DNA of 32,904 nt from JAJKJG01 sp036556825 (GCA_036556825.1 DATBIR010000008.1:1-32904); one strand, 5' to 3'. Shown: positions 1-7,695, counted from the first letter of the stretch. Notes: a model not told the origin generated them from the letters alone. Program-made: numbers and translations.

Positions 1-543
1 CTCGGCAATGTTCGCCGCCGGTCCTGTCACGCAGAACCGCAGGCTCCCCTCTCTGTCGATAGAGGTCACGGCGGCATTCTGCGCTTGGACAGCGAGCTCA
101 TCCCGACCGGGGAAGTCACGCGACAGCAGCCGGTCGAGAACACCCCGTTCACCGTCGGTCAGAGCCCGCCAGAAGTGTTTGAACCTTGCCGGTAGCTTCC
201 ACCAATCAGCCCTCCTAGCGTATTGCTCGGACTGAAATGGCAGGTCCATCGTCGAACACGAGATCACGCCCCCGTCGTTGTAGGGCACCAGTATGAACTC
301 GCCTTCGCTCAGAGAGCCCTCACGACATCGCGTGGGGTCCAGTGAGTTCGAGGCGGTGACGACGATCATGTAGTTAGGTGATGCCCCAAGTAGGTTGTAA
401 CTTTCCGACATGGCGCCGAAAATGCGCGACGGTTCCACCCGCTCTACGCAGGAGTCTTGGAGACGCACCTCGAAGAGGTTCAAGCCATGCTGTTCCGCAT
501 GCGTCACGATGGGTTGAGGGTCCAAATGCAGAAAAGATGGCAT
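1..543 (-). CDS. Hypothetical protein, 3' end cut by window edge
   Basis: This is an open minus-strand frame of 181 codons that runs off the left edge, so the C-terminus is missing. I chose the ATG at 543 because no earlier in-frame start is seen and an AGGA-type ribosome site lies about 11 bases upstream. The product begins MPSFLHLDPQPIVTHAEQ, has no signal peptide or membrane segment, and is soluble and acidic in character. Its last visible third (TDGERGVLDRLLSRDFPGRDE) reminds me of small DUF6984-like bacterial proteins, but this is from memory and weak. Codons such as AGT, CTA, CCT and TTG are more frequent than in the GC-rich core genes to the right, suggesting acquired DNA. It follows the next minus-strand gene (608-1132) by 64 bases, so the two may be cotranscribed. 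Function unknown. Confidence 0.7.
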   Translation of the reverse strand, partial: MPSFLHLDPQPIVTHAEQHGLNLFEVRLQDSCVERVEPSRIFGAMSESYNLLGASPNYMIVVTASNSLDPTRCREGSLSEGEFILVPYNDGGVISCSTMDLPFQSEQYARRADWWKLPARFKHFWRALTDGERGVLDRLLSRDFPGRDELAVQAQNAAVTSIDREGSLRFCVTGPAANIAE

Positions 544-607
544 GGCTTCACCAGTCCTACACTTCGCCGTCAAACGTGACCTGCTGCATGGCGTGCGTGT
601 CCCTACT

Positions 608-1132
608 TCAGATTATACCCGTGCGTCCACGCCCTAGCATGACCGCAACTGCCGGATCGGCGACGGACCGGCCTGCCCGAAGGTGCCAAAGTCCATTGCG
701 TCGGGTCGCAACATCGTCATCGCAGATGAACATCATGCCAAGGCTGAGCTTCGGTCGACCTGCGACTTCGCAGAACCAAAAAGGTCTCCCAGTGTTGAAC
801 GAGCCCAGCATAAACCGAAACGCCGCCTCGATGTCCTCAATCCAAGTGCGGAAGCGCCGGTTCCCGTCTTGTGCTCCAACGGTGAGGTTCACTTGCACAT
901 CACACCCTGATTTACCGTAGGGGAACACCTTCAACTTAATGGGGACTTCATGGGTCAGCGAACGCGCAGCGCGGCACCAGTAAATCGTTCCCTCAACTGA
1001 TAACAGAGCGAGACCCGAGATCGGCGCGTCACTTGCTACCATGCCCTCCCATGTCCATGGGTTCTTCCTTTGACTCCACTCGCCTCGCAAGCTCACAGGA
1101 GCTTCGCGTATCATGGTGTCCGGCACAGCCAT
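608..1132 (-). CDS. Hypothetical protein, 174 aa
   Basis: I do not recognise this protein. It has 174 residues, no signal peptide and no membrane segment, and a mixed, protein-like composition with aromatic-rich stretches (GTIYWCRAARS, GRPFWFCEVAGRPKLSLG) that make a chance frame unlikely. A duplicated start is possible: ATG at 1132, or the ATG six codons later (MIREAPVS). The frame on the opposite strand over the same bases reads as low-complexity Arg/Ser/Pro and looks like a shadow. GC and codon use are lower and more relaxed than in the core genes. It lies 64 bases upstream of the edge-truncated gene and 44 bases downstream of the sunset-domain gene, all on the minus strand, so a three-gene accessory transcript is possible. 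Confidence 0.65.
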   Translation of the reverse strand: MAVPDTMIREAPVSLRGEWSQRKNPWTWEGMVASDAPISGLALLSVEGTIYWCRAARSLTHEVPIKLKVFPYGKSGCDVQVNLTVGAQDGNRRFRTWIEDIEAAFRFMLGSFNTGRPFWFCEVAGRPKLSLGMMFICDDDVATRRNGLWHLRAGRSVADPAVAVMLGRGRTGII

Positions 1133-1176
1133 AGTTCAACCCGCCAAGTCCTGAGTTTTCCTACCACGCCGTGGGG

Positions 1177-1470
1177 CTACCACTTCGCCTTTCGCCACCC
1201 CGCGTCACGAGCCGCTTCCTCAGAACAGAACCAACGCTCGCCTTTCAGCAGATTGATCCTGGTTTCCGAGTAAAACCTCTGGCCCGGCACGTGGTAGATG
1301 TGCTCGCCGGAAACGCCGATGTTGCCCTTCACGTTGCAGCCTAAGGCGACAGCAACAACGTCGTATCCAGCAGAGGCGAGCGCAGCAGCGGCCAGCATCC
1401 CCAGTCCCAGCAAAGGCCATTTCAACGTTCGACCGAAGCGGGACTGAACTCCTCGCCGACTGTTGGCCAT
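1177..1470 (-). CDS. Small membrane-anchored sunset-domain protein
   Basis: The C-terminal half (residues about 45-97) matches the short domain that annotators call 'sunset': CNVKGNIG, GEHIYHVPGQRFY, then KGERWFCSEEAARDAGWRKA, with two conserved cysteines (C45, C82). This module is often found attached to thermonuclease-like or exported proteins; its role is not established. Residues 17-44 form a hydrophobic segment (KWPLLGLGMLAAAALASAGYDVVAVALG) after a basic N-terminus, so the domain is probably displayed outside the cytoplasmic membrane. The frame is open further upstream to 1734, but the added 88 residues are low-complexity. I chose the ATG at 1470 (MANSRRGV), which has an AGTGAG-like site upstream; ATG at 1497 is an alternative. 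Product 97 aa. Confidence 0.75.
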   Translation of the reverse strand: MANSRRGVQSRFGRTLKWPLLGLGMLAAAALASAGYDVVAVALGCNVKGNIGVSGEHIYHVPGQRFYSETRINLLKGERWFCSEEAARDAGWRKAKW

Positions 1471-1870
1471 CCGCTCACTTGTCGATAGGCACGGCATGAT
1501 TGCCCCGACCAGTTCGACCCGTGCTCGCTTTGGCGGGCGGCTCCGATCCAAGGTGACCACGTCGGCAGCCTTCGGCGCTCCCTGTGGGGATGGATGTGGG
1601 TGCATGGACGCGAGCATGGCACTGCGGAGTGAACGTCGGCTTGAGGCCCTCAGTAAAATTCTCCCTGCCGGGCTAACAGGTGCCGCACGAATGTTGTTCA
1701 GGGGTCTTGCTGCGTCCTGTTCGCCAGAAGGCATCGATCAGCCAGGGCTCCTTCACACTCCTGGAGAAGCTCGACGCTTGGGCCGCCTTGACCAGTGTCC
1801 GCTTTGACGCGAACCGGCCCAAAAGCGGACAGTCCCCTTACGGCCAGGAGCGGAAGCTGGATCGAATTGC
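1471..1870. other. About 400 bp without a convincing gene
   Basis: Frames exist on both strands here, but all translate to Arg/Ser/Ala-rich sequence without family motifs. I see no inverted repeat ends, no tRNA and no insertion sequence motif. It separates the sunset-domain gene from the toxin remnant and probably consists of decayed acquired DNA. Confidence 0.5.
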
Positions 1871-2117
1871 GATGAAGGCGGCTTTGCGCCCGCCGCTGGA
1901 GCGACCGCCCTTCGGAAGCACCGCAAGGCGGCGCATCGGATCGTTGGCAAGATCAAGACGTACGCCGACCCGACGTCGCAGGCGGCGAATGTGAAAGTTC
2001 TCAAGCGTTCGCCGGTGCGGGGCTGCGGGTAGGCAACTTCCGCGTGATTTCCGAAGAGACCGCCCCGCAGGTGCCCGCGCGCTCGACATCGGCGCAGCGC
2101 GCCTCAATGTGAATTGA
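1871..2117 (+). pseudogene. RelE/ParE-superfamily toxin remnant, frameshifted
   Basis: Read across three frames, this stretch reproduces the order of a RelE/HigB-type toxin. Frame one, up to a stop at 2030-2032, gives ALRKHRKAAHRIVGKIKTYA followed by DPTSQAANVKVLKRSPV. A second frame gives GLRVGNFRVISEE (the usual 'LRVGDYRVIFEE' strand). A third frame, 2079-2117, gives ALDIGAARLNVN and a stop, as in the normal C-terminal 'VVxIGxRxxVY'. Two net frameshifts and no intact start show it is not functional. No antitoxin follows: the 3' end overlaps by 14 bases the 3' end of the molybdopterin oxidoreductase gene on the other strand, so the partner was lost or lay upstream. Family assignment is from pattern memory of RelE-like toxins. 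Confidence 0.6.
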
Positions 2118-4290
2118 TCGCCACGAGCTTTTGTTGAACGGAAAGAGGAACGGCCCCGGCCGCGCGCGATTCGCTGCGTTCATCGGCGGTCGCGAGCGAC
2201 GCACCGATACGTTCCAGCGCAACGCGATTGTCATGGAACGCGGCGCCGCCATAGGGCGCGACCGCGTCGGCGCCGGTCAGCGTGTTGATGCCCTTGCCGT
2301 CGGGAAAGGCGTCGTTCGGCCAGATGCCTTCGGCGATCAGCACGAAGCGGCGCACGCCCTCGTACAGGCGCGCCCGTATCAGCACGGCGCCGCGCGGGTT
2401 GCTGAGCCGCACCCAGTCGCCGTCGGCAATGCCATGCTCGGCCGCGTCGAGCGGATGCATCATCACCTCGGGCCGCCTTTCCTTGGCGCGCCCCGTCGGC
2501 GTCTCGTTGAAGCTCGAGTTGAGGAAGCTGCGCGCCGGGCTGGTGGCAAGCCGGAAGGGCTGCGCCGCCGTCGCCCCGTCGATGGCGGTCCAGTGATCGG
2601 GGAGCGCGGGCATCGTCGTCCACGGCCCGACCGGCCCGGCATTCGAGTTGGCGACGCGCGTCCAGTCCGGCCGGAAGCGGAACCTGCCGTCCTGGTAGCC
2701 GAAGCCGTCGAGATAATGCGCCTTCCGGAACGGCGGCTGCACGTCGATCCATTTCTGCGCCTCGAGCGCGTCCAGCGTGCCGTGGCCCGAATCGCGCAGC
2801 GTGCGGTCGATCAGCTCGCGCGGGCTCATGGCGAAGCCGGGATGGCGCGCGCCGACGCGGCCGGCCAGCGCGCAGATGACATCGTGATTGGAGCGGCATT
2901 CGCCGGGCGGGTCGATCAGCTTCGGCCCGAGCAGGATGTGCTGGTGCCCGCCGCCCTGGTAGAGATCGTCGTGCTCCATGAACATGGTCGCGGGCAGCAC
3001 CACGTCGGCCATGCGCGCCGTCTCGGTCATGAACTGCTCGTGCACGCAGACGAACAGGTCGTCGCGGGCGAAGCCGCGCTTGACCAGTTCCTGCTCGGGC
3101 GCCACCGACACCGGGTTGGTGTTCTGGATCAGCATCGCCGTGACCGGCGGGCCGTGATGGAGCGCCTCGGCATCGCCGGTGAGCACGCGCCCGATCTGCG
3201 ACTGGTCGAGGCGGCGGACCGACGCATCGCAGGCATCCGATCCTTCGATCATCGTCTTGTCCCAGCCGAAGATGCCGCTGTTGCTGTGGAACGCGCCGCC
3301 GCCCTCATGCTGCCAGGCGCCGGTCACCGCCGGAATGCACAGCGCCGCGTGCATGGCGACGGCGCCGTTGCGCTGACGCGCGAAGCCGTAGCCGAGGCGG
3401 AAGAAGGTGCGCTTGGTCGTGCCGACGAGCCTGGCGAAGGCCTCGATCTCCTCGACCGACAGGCCGGTGATGGCGGAGGCCCAGAGCGGATCGCGCGTGC
3501 TTAAGTGTGCCTCGAGTTCGCGCGGGCAGTCGGTGTAGCGCGCAAGATAGTCGCGATCGGCATAGCCGTCGCGGAACAGCACGTGCATGACCGCGCAGGC
3601 GAGCGCAGCATCGGTGCCGGGCCGCACCAGAAGCGCCATGTCGGCCTGCTTCATGGTGGCGTTCATGTAGACGTCGACGGCGACGACCTTGGCGCCGCGC
3701 TCCTTGCGCGCCCGCATGGCGTGCGTCATCACGTTGACCTGGGTGTGCACGGCGTTGGTGCCCCAGATCACCACGCAATCGGACCTGGCCATCTCGCGCG
3801 GGTCGGCGCCGGCGAGACGGCCGGTGCCGGCGATGTAGCCGGTCCAGGCGATCGTCGTGCAGATGGTCGAGAACTGGCCCGAATAGCGCTTGGCGTGGCG
3901 CAGGCGATGGATGCCGTCGCGCATGAGAAGGCCCATCGTGCCGGCATAATAATAGGGCCAGACCGCCTCGGGGCCGATGCGCCGCTCGGCCTCGAGAAAG
4001 TGCTGCGCGACGAGATCGAGGGCCTCGTCCCAGCCGACGCGCGCGAACTGCCCCGAGCCCTTCGGCCCGGTGCGCTTCAGCGGATGCGTGAGGCGGCCGG
4101 GGTGGTGGATGCGCTCCGCGTAGCGCGCCACCTTCGCGCAGATGACGCCGGCCGTATACGAGTTGTCCTCGGCGCCGCGCACGCGGCCGATCGAGCGCCC
4201 GTCGATCACCTCCACGTCGAGCGCGCAGGTCGAGGGGCAGTCATGCGGGCATGCCGAGTGCCGGTGCTCGATCTTGGGCGCGAGATTCAC
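2104..4290 (-). CDS. Molybdopterin (bis-MGD) oxidoreductase with [4Fe-4S] site
   Basis: This is a 728-residue cytoplasmic enzyme of the DMSO-reductase superfamily (BisC/formate dehydrogenase-alpha-like). The N-terminus carries the cluster motif C14-x3-C18-x3-C22 and C51 (SACPHDCPSTC ... GVICAKV). The molybdopterin domain follows (about 55-470; IWGTNAVHTQVN, VVAVDVYMNATMKQAD, VLPATMFMEHDD). The C-terminal dinucleotide-binding domain (about 590-700) has LATSPARSFLNSSFNET and HPLDAAEHGIADGDWVRL. No twin-arginine signal is present. The start is GTG at 4290. Length fits the stand-alone members of the family; no partner FeS or membrane subunit is adjacent, so the substrate and electron partner cannot be named. 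It lies downstream of the TctC-type gene on the same strand, separated by a double-hairpin repeat, so cotranscription is uncertain. Its last 14 bases overlap the toxin remnant. Confidence 0.92.
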   Translation of the reverse strand: MNLAPKIEHRHSACPHDCPSTCALDVEVIDGRSIGRVRGAEDNSYTAGVICAKVARYAERIHHPGRLTHPLKRTGPKGSGQFARVGWDEALDLVAQHFLEAERRIGPEAVWPYYYAGTMGLLMRDGIHRLRHAKRYSGQFSTICTTIAWTGYIAGTGRLAGADPREMARSDCVVIWGTNAVHTQVNVMTHAMRARKERGAKVVAVDVYMNATMKQADMALLVRPGTDAALACAVMHVLFRDGYADRDYLARYTDCPRELEAHLSTRDPLWASAITGLSVEEIEAFARLVGTTKRTFFRLGYGFARQRNGAVAMHAALCIPAVTGAWQHEGGGAFHSNSGIFGWDKTMIEGSDACDASVRRLDQSQIGRVLTGDAEALHHGPPVTAMLIQNTNPVSVAPEQELVKRGFARDDLFVCVHEQFMTETARMADVVLPATMFMEHDDLYQGGGHQHILLGPKLIDPPGECRSNHDVICALAGRVGARHPGFAMSPRELIDRTLRDSGHGTLDALEAQKWIDVQPPFRKAHYLDGFGYQDGRFRFRPDWTRVANSNAGPVGPWTTMPALPDHWTAIDGATAAQPFRLATSPARSFLNSSFNETPTGRAKERRPEVMMHPLDAAEHGIADGDWVRLSNPRGAVLIRARLYEGVRRFVLIAEGIWPNDAFPDGKGINTLTGADAVAPYGGAAFHDNRVALERIGASLATADERSESRAAGAVPLSVQQKLVAINSH

Positions 4291-4315
4291 GCGTATGCGC
4301 TCCGTCCCGGGTGCA

Positions 4316-4413
4316 GAGCGGAATCGTGATCCCGCTCCGGTTTCATTCAGGTCGCAAGATCAATCCGGCGAAGCGGTCCCCATCCGCGATCGAGTCCGGG
4401 GCAGGCTTCGCCG
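4316..4413. repeat. Intergenic double-hairpin repeat, copy 1
   Basis: Two inverted repeats fill the gap between the TctC-type gene and the molybdopterin oxidoreductase gene. One pairs GAGCGG (4316-4321) with CCGCTC (4332-4337). The other pairs CGGCGAAGC (4366-4374) with GCTTCGCCG (4405-4413), a perfect 9-bp stem with a 30-base loop. Read on the minus strand, the order and spacing (long hairpin, then GACCTGAATG, then short hairpin) match the copies near 12.4 kb and 29.8 kb. Confidence 0.65.
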
Positions 4414-4422
4414 AACCGTGCT

Positions 4423-5475
4423 TTACTGCTTGCCTTCGGCGATGATCTCGGCAAGCCGCTTGGCCACCGGCTCCGGCGTCGCGACGATGTCGTTGACGAT
4501 CTTCTGCAGCTCCTCGCCGGAGACCGCATCGACCTCGAGCCCGGCCTTCTTGGCCTCCTCGATGAAATGCGGATCCTTGATGGTCGCGTCGAAGGCCGCG
4601 CGCAGCGCCTTGACGCGGTCTTCCGGCACGCCCGGCGTCGTGAAGATCGGCCGTCCGATCGCCGACGGCGACGACAGCAGCTTGAGCACCGCCTTGTCCT
4701 CGGGATTGGTGGCGAGATCCATCAGCAGCGGCACGTCGGGAAGATCAGGCGCCTTCGTCAGCCCGATCTGCACGAGAATGTTGATCTTCTTCTCCTTGAG
4801 CCAGTCGGGACGGGTCGCCTTCCACGACGCCCAGCTGTTGCTGCCGCGGCCGGACACCTCGCCGCGCTCCATGGCGAGGTTGATGTCGTTGCCGCCCGGA
4901 TAGCCGAGGATCACCTTGAACTTGGTCCCGAGCACCGCATTCATGGCGCGCGGATATTGCGACGAGGTGCTGCCGCCGGTGGCGCCGACCGGCACCTCCT
5001 GCTTCTTGGCGTCCTCGATCGTCTTCACGGGCGAGGTGTGCCAGGTGACGGTCGTATTGTTCTCGGCGCTCGGATTGCCGATGAAGTTGAACTTGGTGAC
5101 GTCGAACTGCAGCTTCTCGCCCATCACCTGCGCCACCGCCAGCGACTGGTCGCCGGTCGCCAGCGTCGTGCCGTCCTTGGGCGCGACGTTGTAGACATAG
5201 GCCGCCGCCACGCGGCTCGAGGCGCCGGGCATGTTGCGCGGCACGACGGTCGGCTTGCCGGGAATGTGCTCGCCGATGAAACGGCCCACGAGCCGCGCGT
5301 AGACGTCGTAGCCGCCGCCGGGCGAATAGCCGATCACGAAGTTGATCGTCTTGCCCTTGTAGAATTCCTCCACGGATTGCGCGCGGCCGGCGCCCGCCGA
5401 CAGCAGCAGCGCGCCCGGCAGGACCAGCAGCCCGCCGGCAAGAACGCGCGCGACCTGACGTTTGTTGATGAGCAT
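4423..5475 (-). CDS. Bug/TctC-family tripartite transporter substrate-binding protein
   Basis: This is a periplasmic solute-binding protein for small carboxylates, 350 residues, the usual length for the family. A signal peptide is clear: basic start MLINKRQVAR, hydrophobic LAGGLLVLPGALLLSAG, and probable cleavage after AGRA before QSVEEF. Mature protein shows the Bug-family landmarks: FYKGKTINFVIGYSPGGGYD near the N-terminus, PGKPTVVPRNMPGASS, and the LxxPGVPEDRVKALR region near residue 295. No TctA or TctB membrane partners lie in the window, which is common for Bug genes in alpha- and betaproteobacteria. The ATG at 5475 has a strong AAGGAAATAGGAA site. It sits between ndk and the molybdopterin oxidoreductase, all on the minus strand. 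The ligand cannot be predicted from sequence. Confidence 0.93.
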   Translation of the reverse strand: MLINKRQVARVLAGGLLVLPGALLLSAGAGRAQSVEEFYKGKTINFVIGYSPGGGYDVYARLVGRFIGEHIPGKPTVVPRNMPGASSRVAAAYVYNVAPKDGTTLATGDQSLAVAQVMGEKLQFDVTKFNFIGNPSAENNTTVTWHTSPVKTIEDAKKQEVPVGATGGSTSSQYPRAMNAVLGTKFKVILGYPGGNDINLAMERGEVSGRGSNSWASWKATRPDWLKEKKINILVQIGLTKAPDLPDVPLLMDLATNPEDKAVLKLLSSPSAIGRPIFTTPGVPEDRVKALRAAFDATIKDPHFIEEAKKAGLEVDAVSGEELQKIVNDIVATPEPVAKRLAEIIAEGKQ

Positions 5476-5619
5476 TTCCTATTTCCTTGTTGGGCCTGCC
5501 GTGCAGGCAGGCCGTGCCTGTTGGCCTCGAGTTTACAGCGAATTGGCGCCCTGTGAACGCGCCTGTTGCCGGTCATCCAGGGCGGTCCGACAAGCGCCGT
5601 CCGCACCGGGAGGCACGGC

Positions 5620-6042
5620 TCAGCCGACGATCTCGTTGCCGGAGAAGAACTGCCGGATCTCGATGTCGGCATTGTCGGGGCTGTCGGAGCCGTGCACCGA
5701 GTTCTCCCCGACCGACTGGGCGAACTGCTTGCGAATGGTGCCCTCGGCCGCGTTGGCCGGGTTGGTGGCGCCCATGATGTCGCGGTATTTGGCGACCGCG
5801 TTGTCGCCTTCGAGCACCTGCACCACCACCGGGCCCGAGGTCATGAACTCGACGAGCTCGCCGAAGAACGGGCGCTCGCGGTGGACCGCGTAGAAGGTCT
5901 CGGCCTGGTCGCGCGTCATGCGCAGGCGCTTTTGCGCGACGATGCGCAGGCCGGCCTTCTCGATGACGGCGTTGACCGCGCCGGTCAGGTTCCGCTTGGT
6001 CGCGTCCGGCTTGATGATGGAGAAAGTGCGCTCGACGGCCAT
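5620..6042 (-). CDS. ndk: Nucleoside diphosphate kinase
   Basis: The enzyme transfers the gamma phosphate of ATP to nucleoside diphosphates through a phosphohistidine. The 140-residue product has the full family pattern: TFSIIKPDATKR with Lys11, the nucleotide-binding RPFFGELVEFMTSGPVV, RDIMGATNPANAAEGTIR, and the active-site histidine H117 in ENSVHGSDSPDNA. Length and motifs are those of a normal cytoplasmic Ndk. It is transcribed away from the small exported-protein gene at 6220, so the 177 bases between hold both promoters. The TctC-type gene starts 144 bases downstream on the same strand and is probably a separate unit. Confidence 0.98.
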   Translation of the reverse strand: MAVERTFSIIKPDATKRNLTGAVNAVIEKAGLRIVAQKRLRMTRDQAETFYAVHRERPFFGELVEFMTSGPVVVQVLEGDNAVAKYRDIMGATNPANAAEGTIRKQFAQSVGENSVHGSDSPDNADIEIRQFFSGNEIVG

Positions 6043-6219
6043 CGCCAGAAATCCATGCTTTAAGGGGAAAGGAAGTGGCGGCGCTTATAGCGGCGCGCAG
6101 GGCCGCCCTCAACCGCTGTTTCGCGACAGGACAACTTACCTTTGCCTTAGTTTGCCGCCGAAATGCTGCACGCGGCCCGGGCATCAGCGCTCCGGCTCGC
6201 GCATTTCGGGAGGACAGAC

Positions 6220-6555
6220 ATGACCGTAGCCGTTTCGGGAGCCGCCGCGGCGGCGTTCCTGCTCGTGGCCATCGCGGCGCCGACGCCGGCGCAACCGGCG
6301 CCGCTCGCACCGTCTGGGATCGTCCTGGCGCAGGCCACCCCGGAAAGCGACGCGCCGGCGCGCCGGTCGCGCCGCAGCCGCGAGGGAGCGTCGAAGAAGG
6401 AGCCGTCGCCGCGGCAGCTCGCGACCAAGGAGCGGCAGCGCAAATGCGCCGCCGAATGGAAAGCCGCCAAGGCGGCCGGCAAGGTCGAGGCCGGGATGAA
6501 GTGGCCGAAATACTGGAGCGTCTGCAACGCCCGCCTCAAGGGCACCGCCGCCTGA
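6220..6555 (+). CDS. Small exported protein with C-terminal KWPKYW motif
   Basis: The ATG at 6220 is preceded by an excellent GGGAGGA ribosome site 5 bases away, so I prefer it over the longer frame opening at 6163. The 111-residue product begins with a signal peptide (MTVAVSGAAAAAFLLVAIAA) and has an Ala/Pro-rich linker, then a basic stretch (ARRSRRSREGASKKE). The C-terminal module is ERQRKCAAEWKAAKAAGK followed by GMKWPKYWSVCNARLK, with two cysteines that could form a disulfide. This module recurs in small secreted Rhizobiales proteins, some annotated as PsiF-like. I do not know its function. It is divergent from ndk and followed after 158 bases by another small exported protein. Confidence 0.8.
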   Translation: MTVAVSGAAAAAFLLVAIAAPTPAQPAPLAPSGIVLAQATPESDAPARRSRRSREGASKKEPSPRQLATKERQRKCAAEWKAAKAAGKVEAGMKWPKYWSVCNARLKGTAA

Positions 6556-6584
6556 CGCCCCACGCCGCGCCGCGGCGCGGAAGG

Positions 6585-6600
6585 TTAACGATCCCTTACC
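6585..6600 (+). promoter_or_regulatory. Possible CtrA-type site upstream of small exported protein
   Basis: TTAA, seven bases, then TTACC fits the alphaproteobacterial CtrA consensus TTAA-N7-TTAAC with one mismatch. It lies 114 bases before the next start, in a gap that could hold a promoter. A single near-match can arise by chance. Confidence 0.3.
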
Positions 6601-6713
6601 GGCAAAGCGGTCGATTCGAGCGACCGGCTAAAGGCTTCTTTGCAGGTCCCTGGCAGGATCGGGGCGTGCGCAGGTTCGGCCGGCGCGCCCCCAAGCTGCA
6701 CGAGGATCGTCCG

Positions 6714-6950
6714 ATGCGTATCGTCCTGACCGCTCTCGCCTTCATCGCCCTCGCGCCCGCCGCGGTCGCCCAGACCGGCCCGGGCCAGGATGCGGCGACG
6801 TATTTCCAGACCATGAAGCCGCAGGAGGCGGCGCGCCTCAATCAGGCGGTGCAAAGCGACCCGCGCGCCCGCGAGACCCTCAACCAGGTCGAGCAGAAGC
6901 TCAACGAGGCCGGGCACCCGGCCGGCAAGATGCTCGAGAAGACCCGGTAA
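6714..6950 (+). CDS. Small exported hypothetical protein, 78 aa
   Basis: The ATG at 6714 follows a GAGG site (ACGAGGATCGTCCG) and opens with a clear signal peptide, MRIVLTALAFIALAPAAVAQ, cleaved probably after AVAQ or AVA. The mature part of about 58 residues is hydrophilic and helical (TYFQTMKPQEAARLNQAVQS, RETLNQVEQKLNEAG) and has no cysteines. I do not recognise a family. The frame extends upstream to 6075 but that part is low-complexity and overlaps the preceding gene, so the short start is far more likely. It converges on the glutathione S-transferase gene, with two hairpins between them. Confidence 0.75.
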   Translation: MRIVLTALAFIALAPAAVAQTGPGQDAATYFQTMKPQEAARLNQAVQSDPRARETLNQVEQKLNEAGHPAGKMLEKTR

Positions 6951-6992
6951 CCTGCTGGCAAGAGCCTCGTCGTTCTACTATAAGTTGTGGCA

Positions 6993-7044
6993 AGACGCCT
7001 CGGCAAGGCGTCTCGCCCCCTACCAGATTCCACTATTTTAGTGG
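6993..7044. terminator. Two hairpins between convergent genes
   Basis: AGACGCCT (6993-7000) pairs perfectly with AGGCGTCT (7006-7013) across a 5-base loop, and CCACTA (7030-7035) pairs with TAGTGG (7039-7044) across TTT. They sit between the small exported gene and the convergent GST gene. Neither is followed by a long T run, so this is a candidate bidirectional terminator rather than a textbook one. Confidence 0.5.
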
Positions 7045-7053
7045 CCGCCGGAT

Positions 7054-7695
7054 TTAGGCGGCCGCTCTCGTTTGCTGGGGCAGCAGCTGCTCGGGCGATC
7101 CGAAGCCGGGCAGCGCCTCCAGGCGCTGCTTCCAGGCCGACAGGTTCGGATAGGCCTGAAGGTCGTAGCCGCCGTCGGGCGCGTAGGCGACGACGCCGTA
7201 GACGTCGATGTCGGCGATGGTCGGCGCATCGCCGACCAGCCAGCTGCGGCCGGCGAGATGATCGTCGAGCACTTTCAGGCCGGCCTTCCCTTCGGTCTCG
7301 TGCTGGGCCAGCACGGCCGGGTCGAACTGGCGGAAGCCGGCGCGCGCCGCGCGCGGCCGGTAGACATGCGGCGCGAGCCGGTCGAAATCCCAGAACATCC
7401 ACTCGCGGGCGCGGATGCGCTCGTCGAGACTGGCGCCGCCGAATTTCCCGATGCGGTCGGCAAGATATTCGAGGATCGATGCCGACTGGCACAGATGGCG
7501 GCCGTTCTCGTTGTCGACGAGCAGCGGCACCTGTCCGAAACGCTGCTTGGCGAGATAGGCGGGCTGCTTGTGCTCGCCTTCACGCATGTTGACGTGCACA
7601 TAATCGAAGGGCTCGCCGGCGAGCGCTAGCATGAGACCGACCTTGTAGGTCGGGCCGGAGCGGAACGATCCGTGTAAGGTGTAACGGGCGGGCAT
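7054..7695 (-). CDS. Glutathione S-transferase family protein
   Basis: The 213-residue product has the two-domain GST layout. The N-terminal thioredoxin-like domain (1-80) has SGPTYKVGLMLALAGEPFDY, then FGQVPLLVDNENGRHLCQSA, in which the cis-proline VPLL and the glutathione-binding Gln-Ser (QS) are in place. The helical C-terminal domain shows AGRSWLVGDAPTIADIDVYG, the conserved N-capping box with Asp. Start is ATG 7695 (MPARYTLHGS), preceded by GAGAG; the frame opens further upstream but those residues are not GST-like. Cytosolic; likely detoxification or thiol chemistry, exact substrate unknown. It is divergent from the DUF4345 gene, 97 bases away. Confidence 0.93.
   Translation of the reverse strand: MPARYTLHGSFRSGPTYKVGLMLALAGEPFDYVHVNMREGEHKQPAYLAKQRFGQVPLLVDNENGRHLCQSASILEYLADRIGKFGGASLDERIRAREWMFWDFDRLAPHVYRPRAARAGFRQFDPAVLAQHETEGKAGLKVLDDHLAGRSWLVGDAPTIADIDVYGVVAYAPDGGYDLQAYPNLSAWKQRLEALPGFGSPEQLLPQQTRAAA

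Noticed and set aside
378..920. Plus-strand 180-codon frame over the left accessory genes
   Set aside because: Arg/Ser/Pro-rich composition without motifs; it lies opposite two minus-strand frames that read like real proteins.
1471..1870. Possible insertion sequence remnant
   Set aside because: No terminal inverted repeats, transposase motif or target duplication could be seen.
2131..4329. Long plus-strand frames opposite the molybdopterin oxidoreductase
   Set aside because: The opposite strand carries clear cluster and cofactor motifs; these frames are Arg/Ala/His-rich products of high GC.
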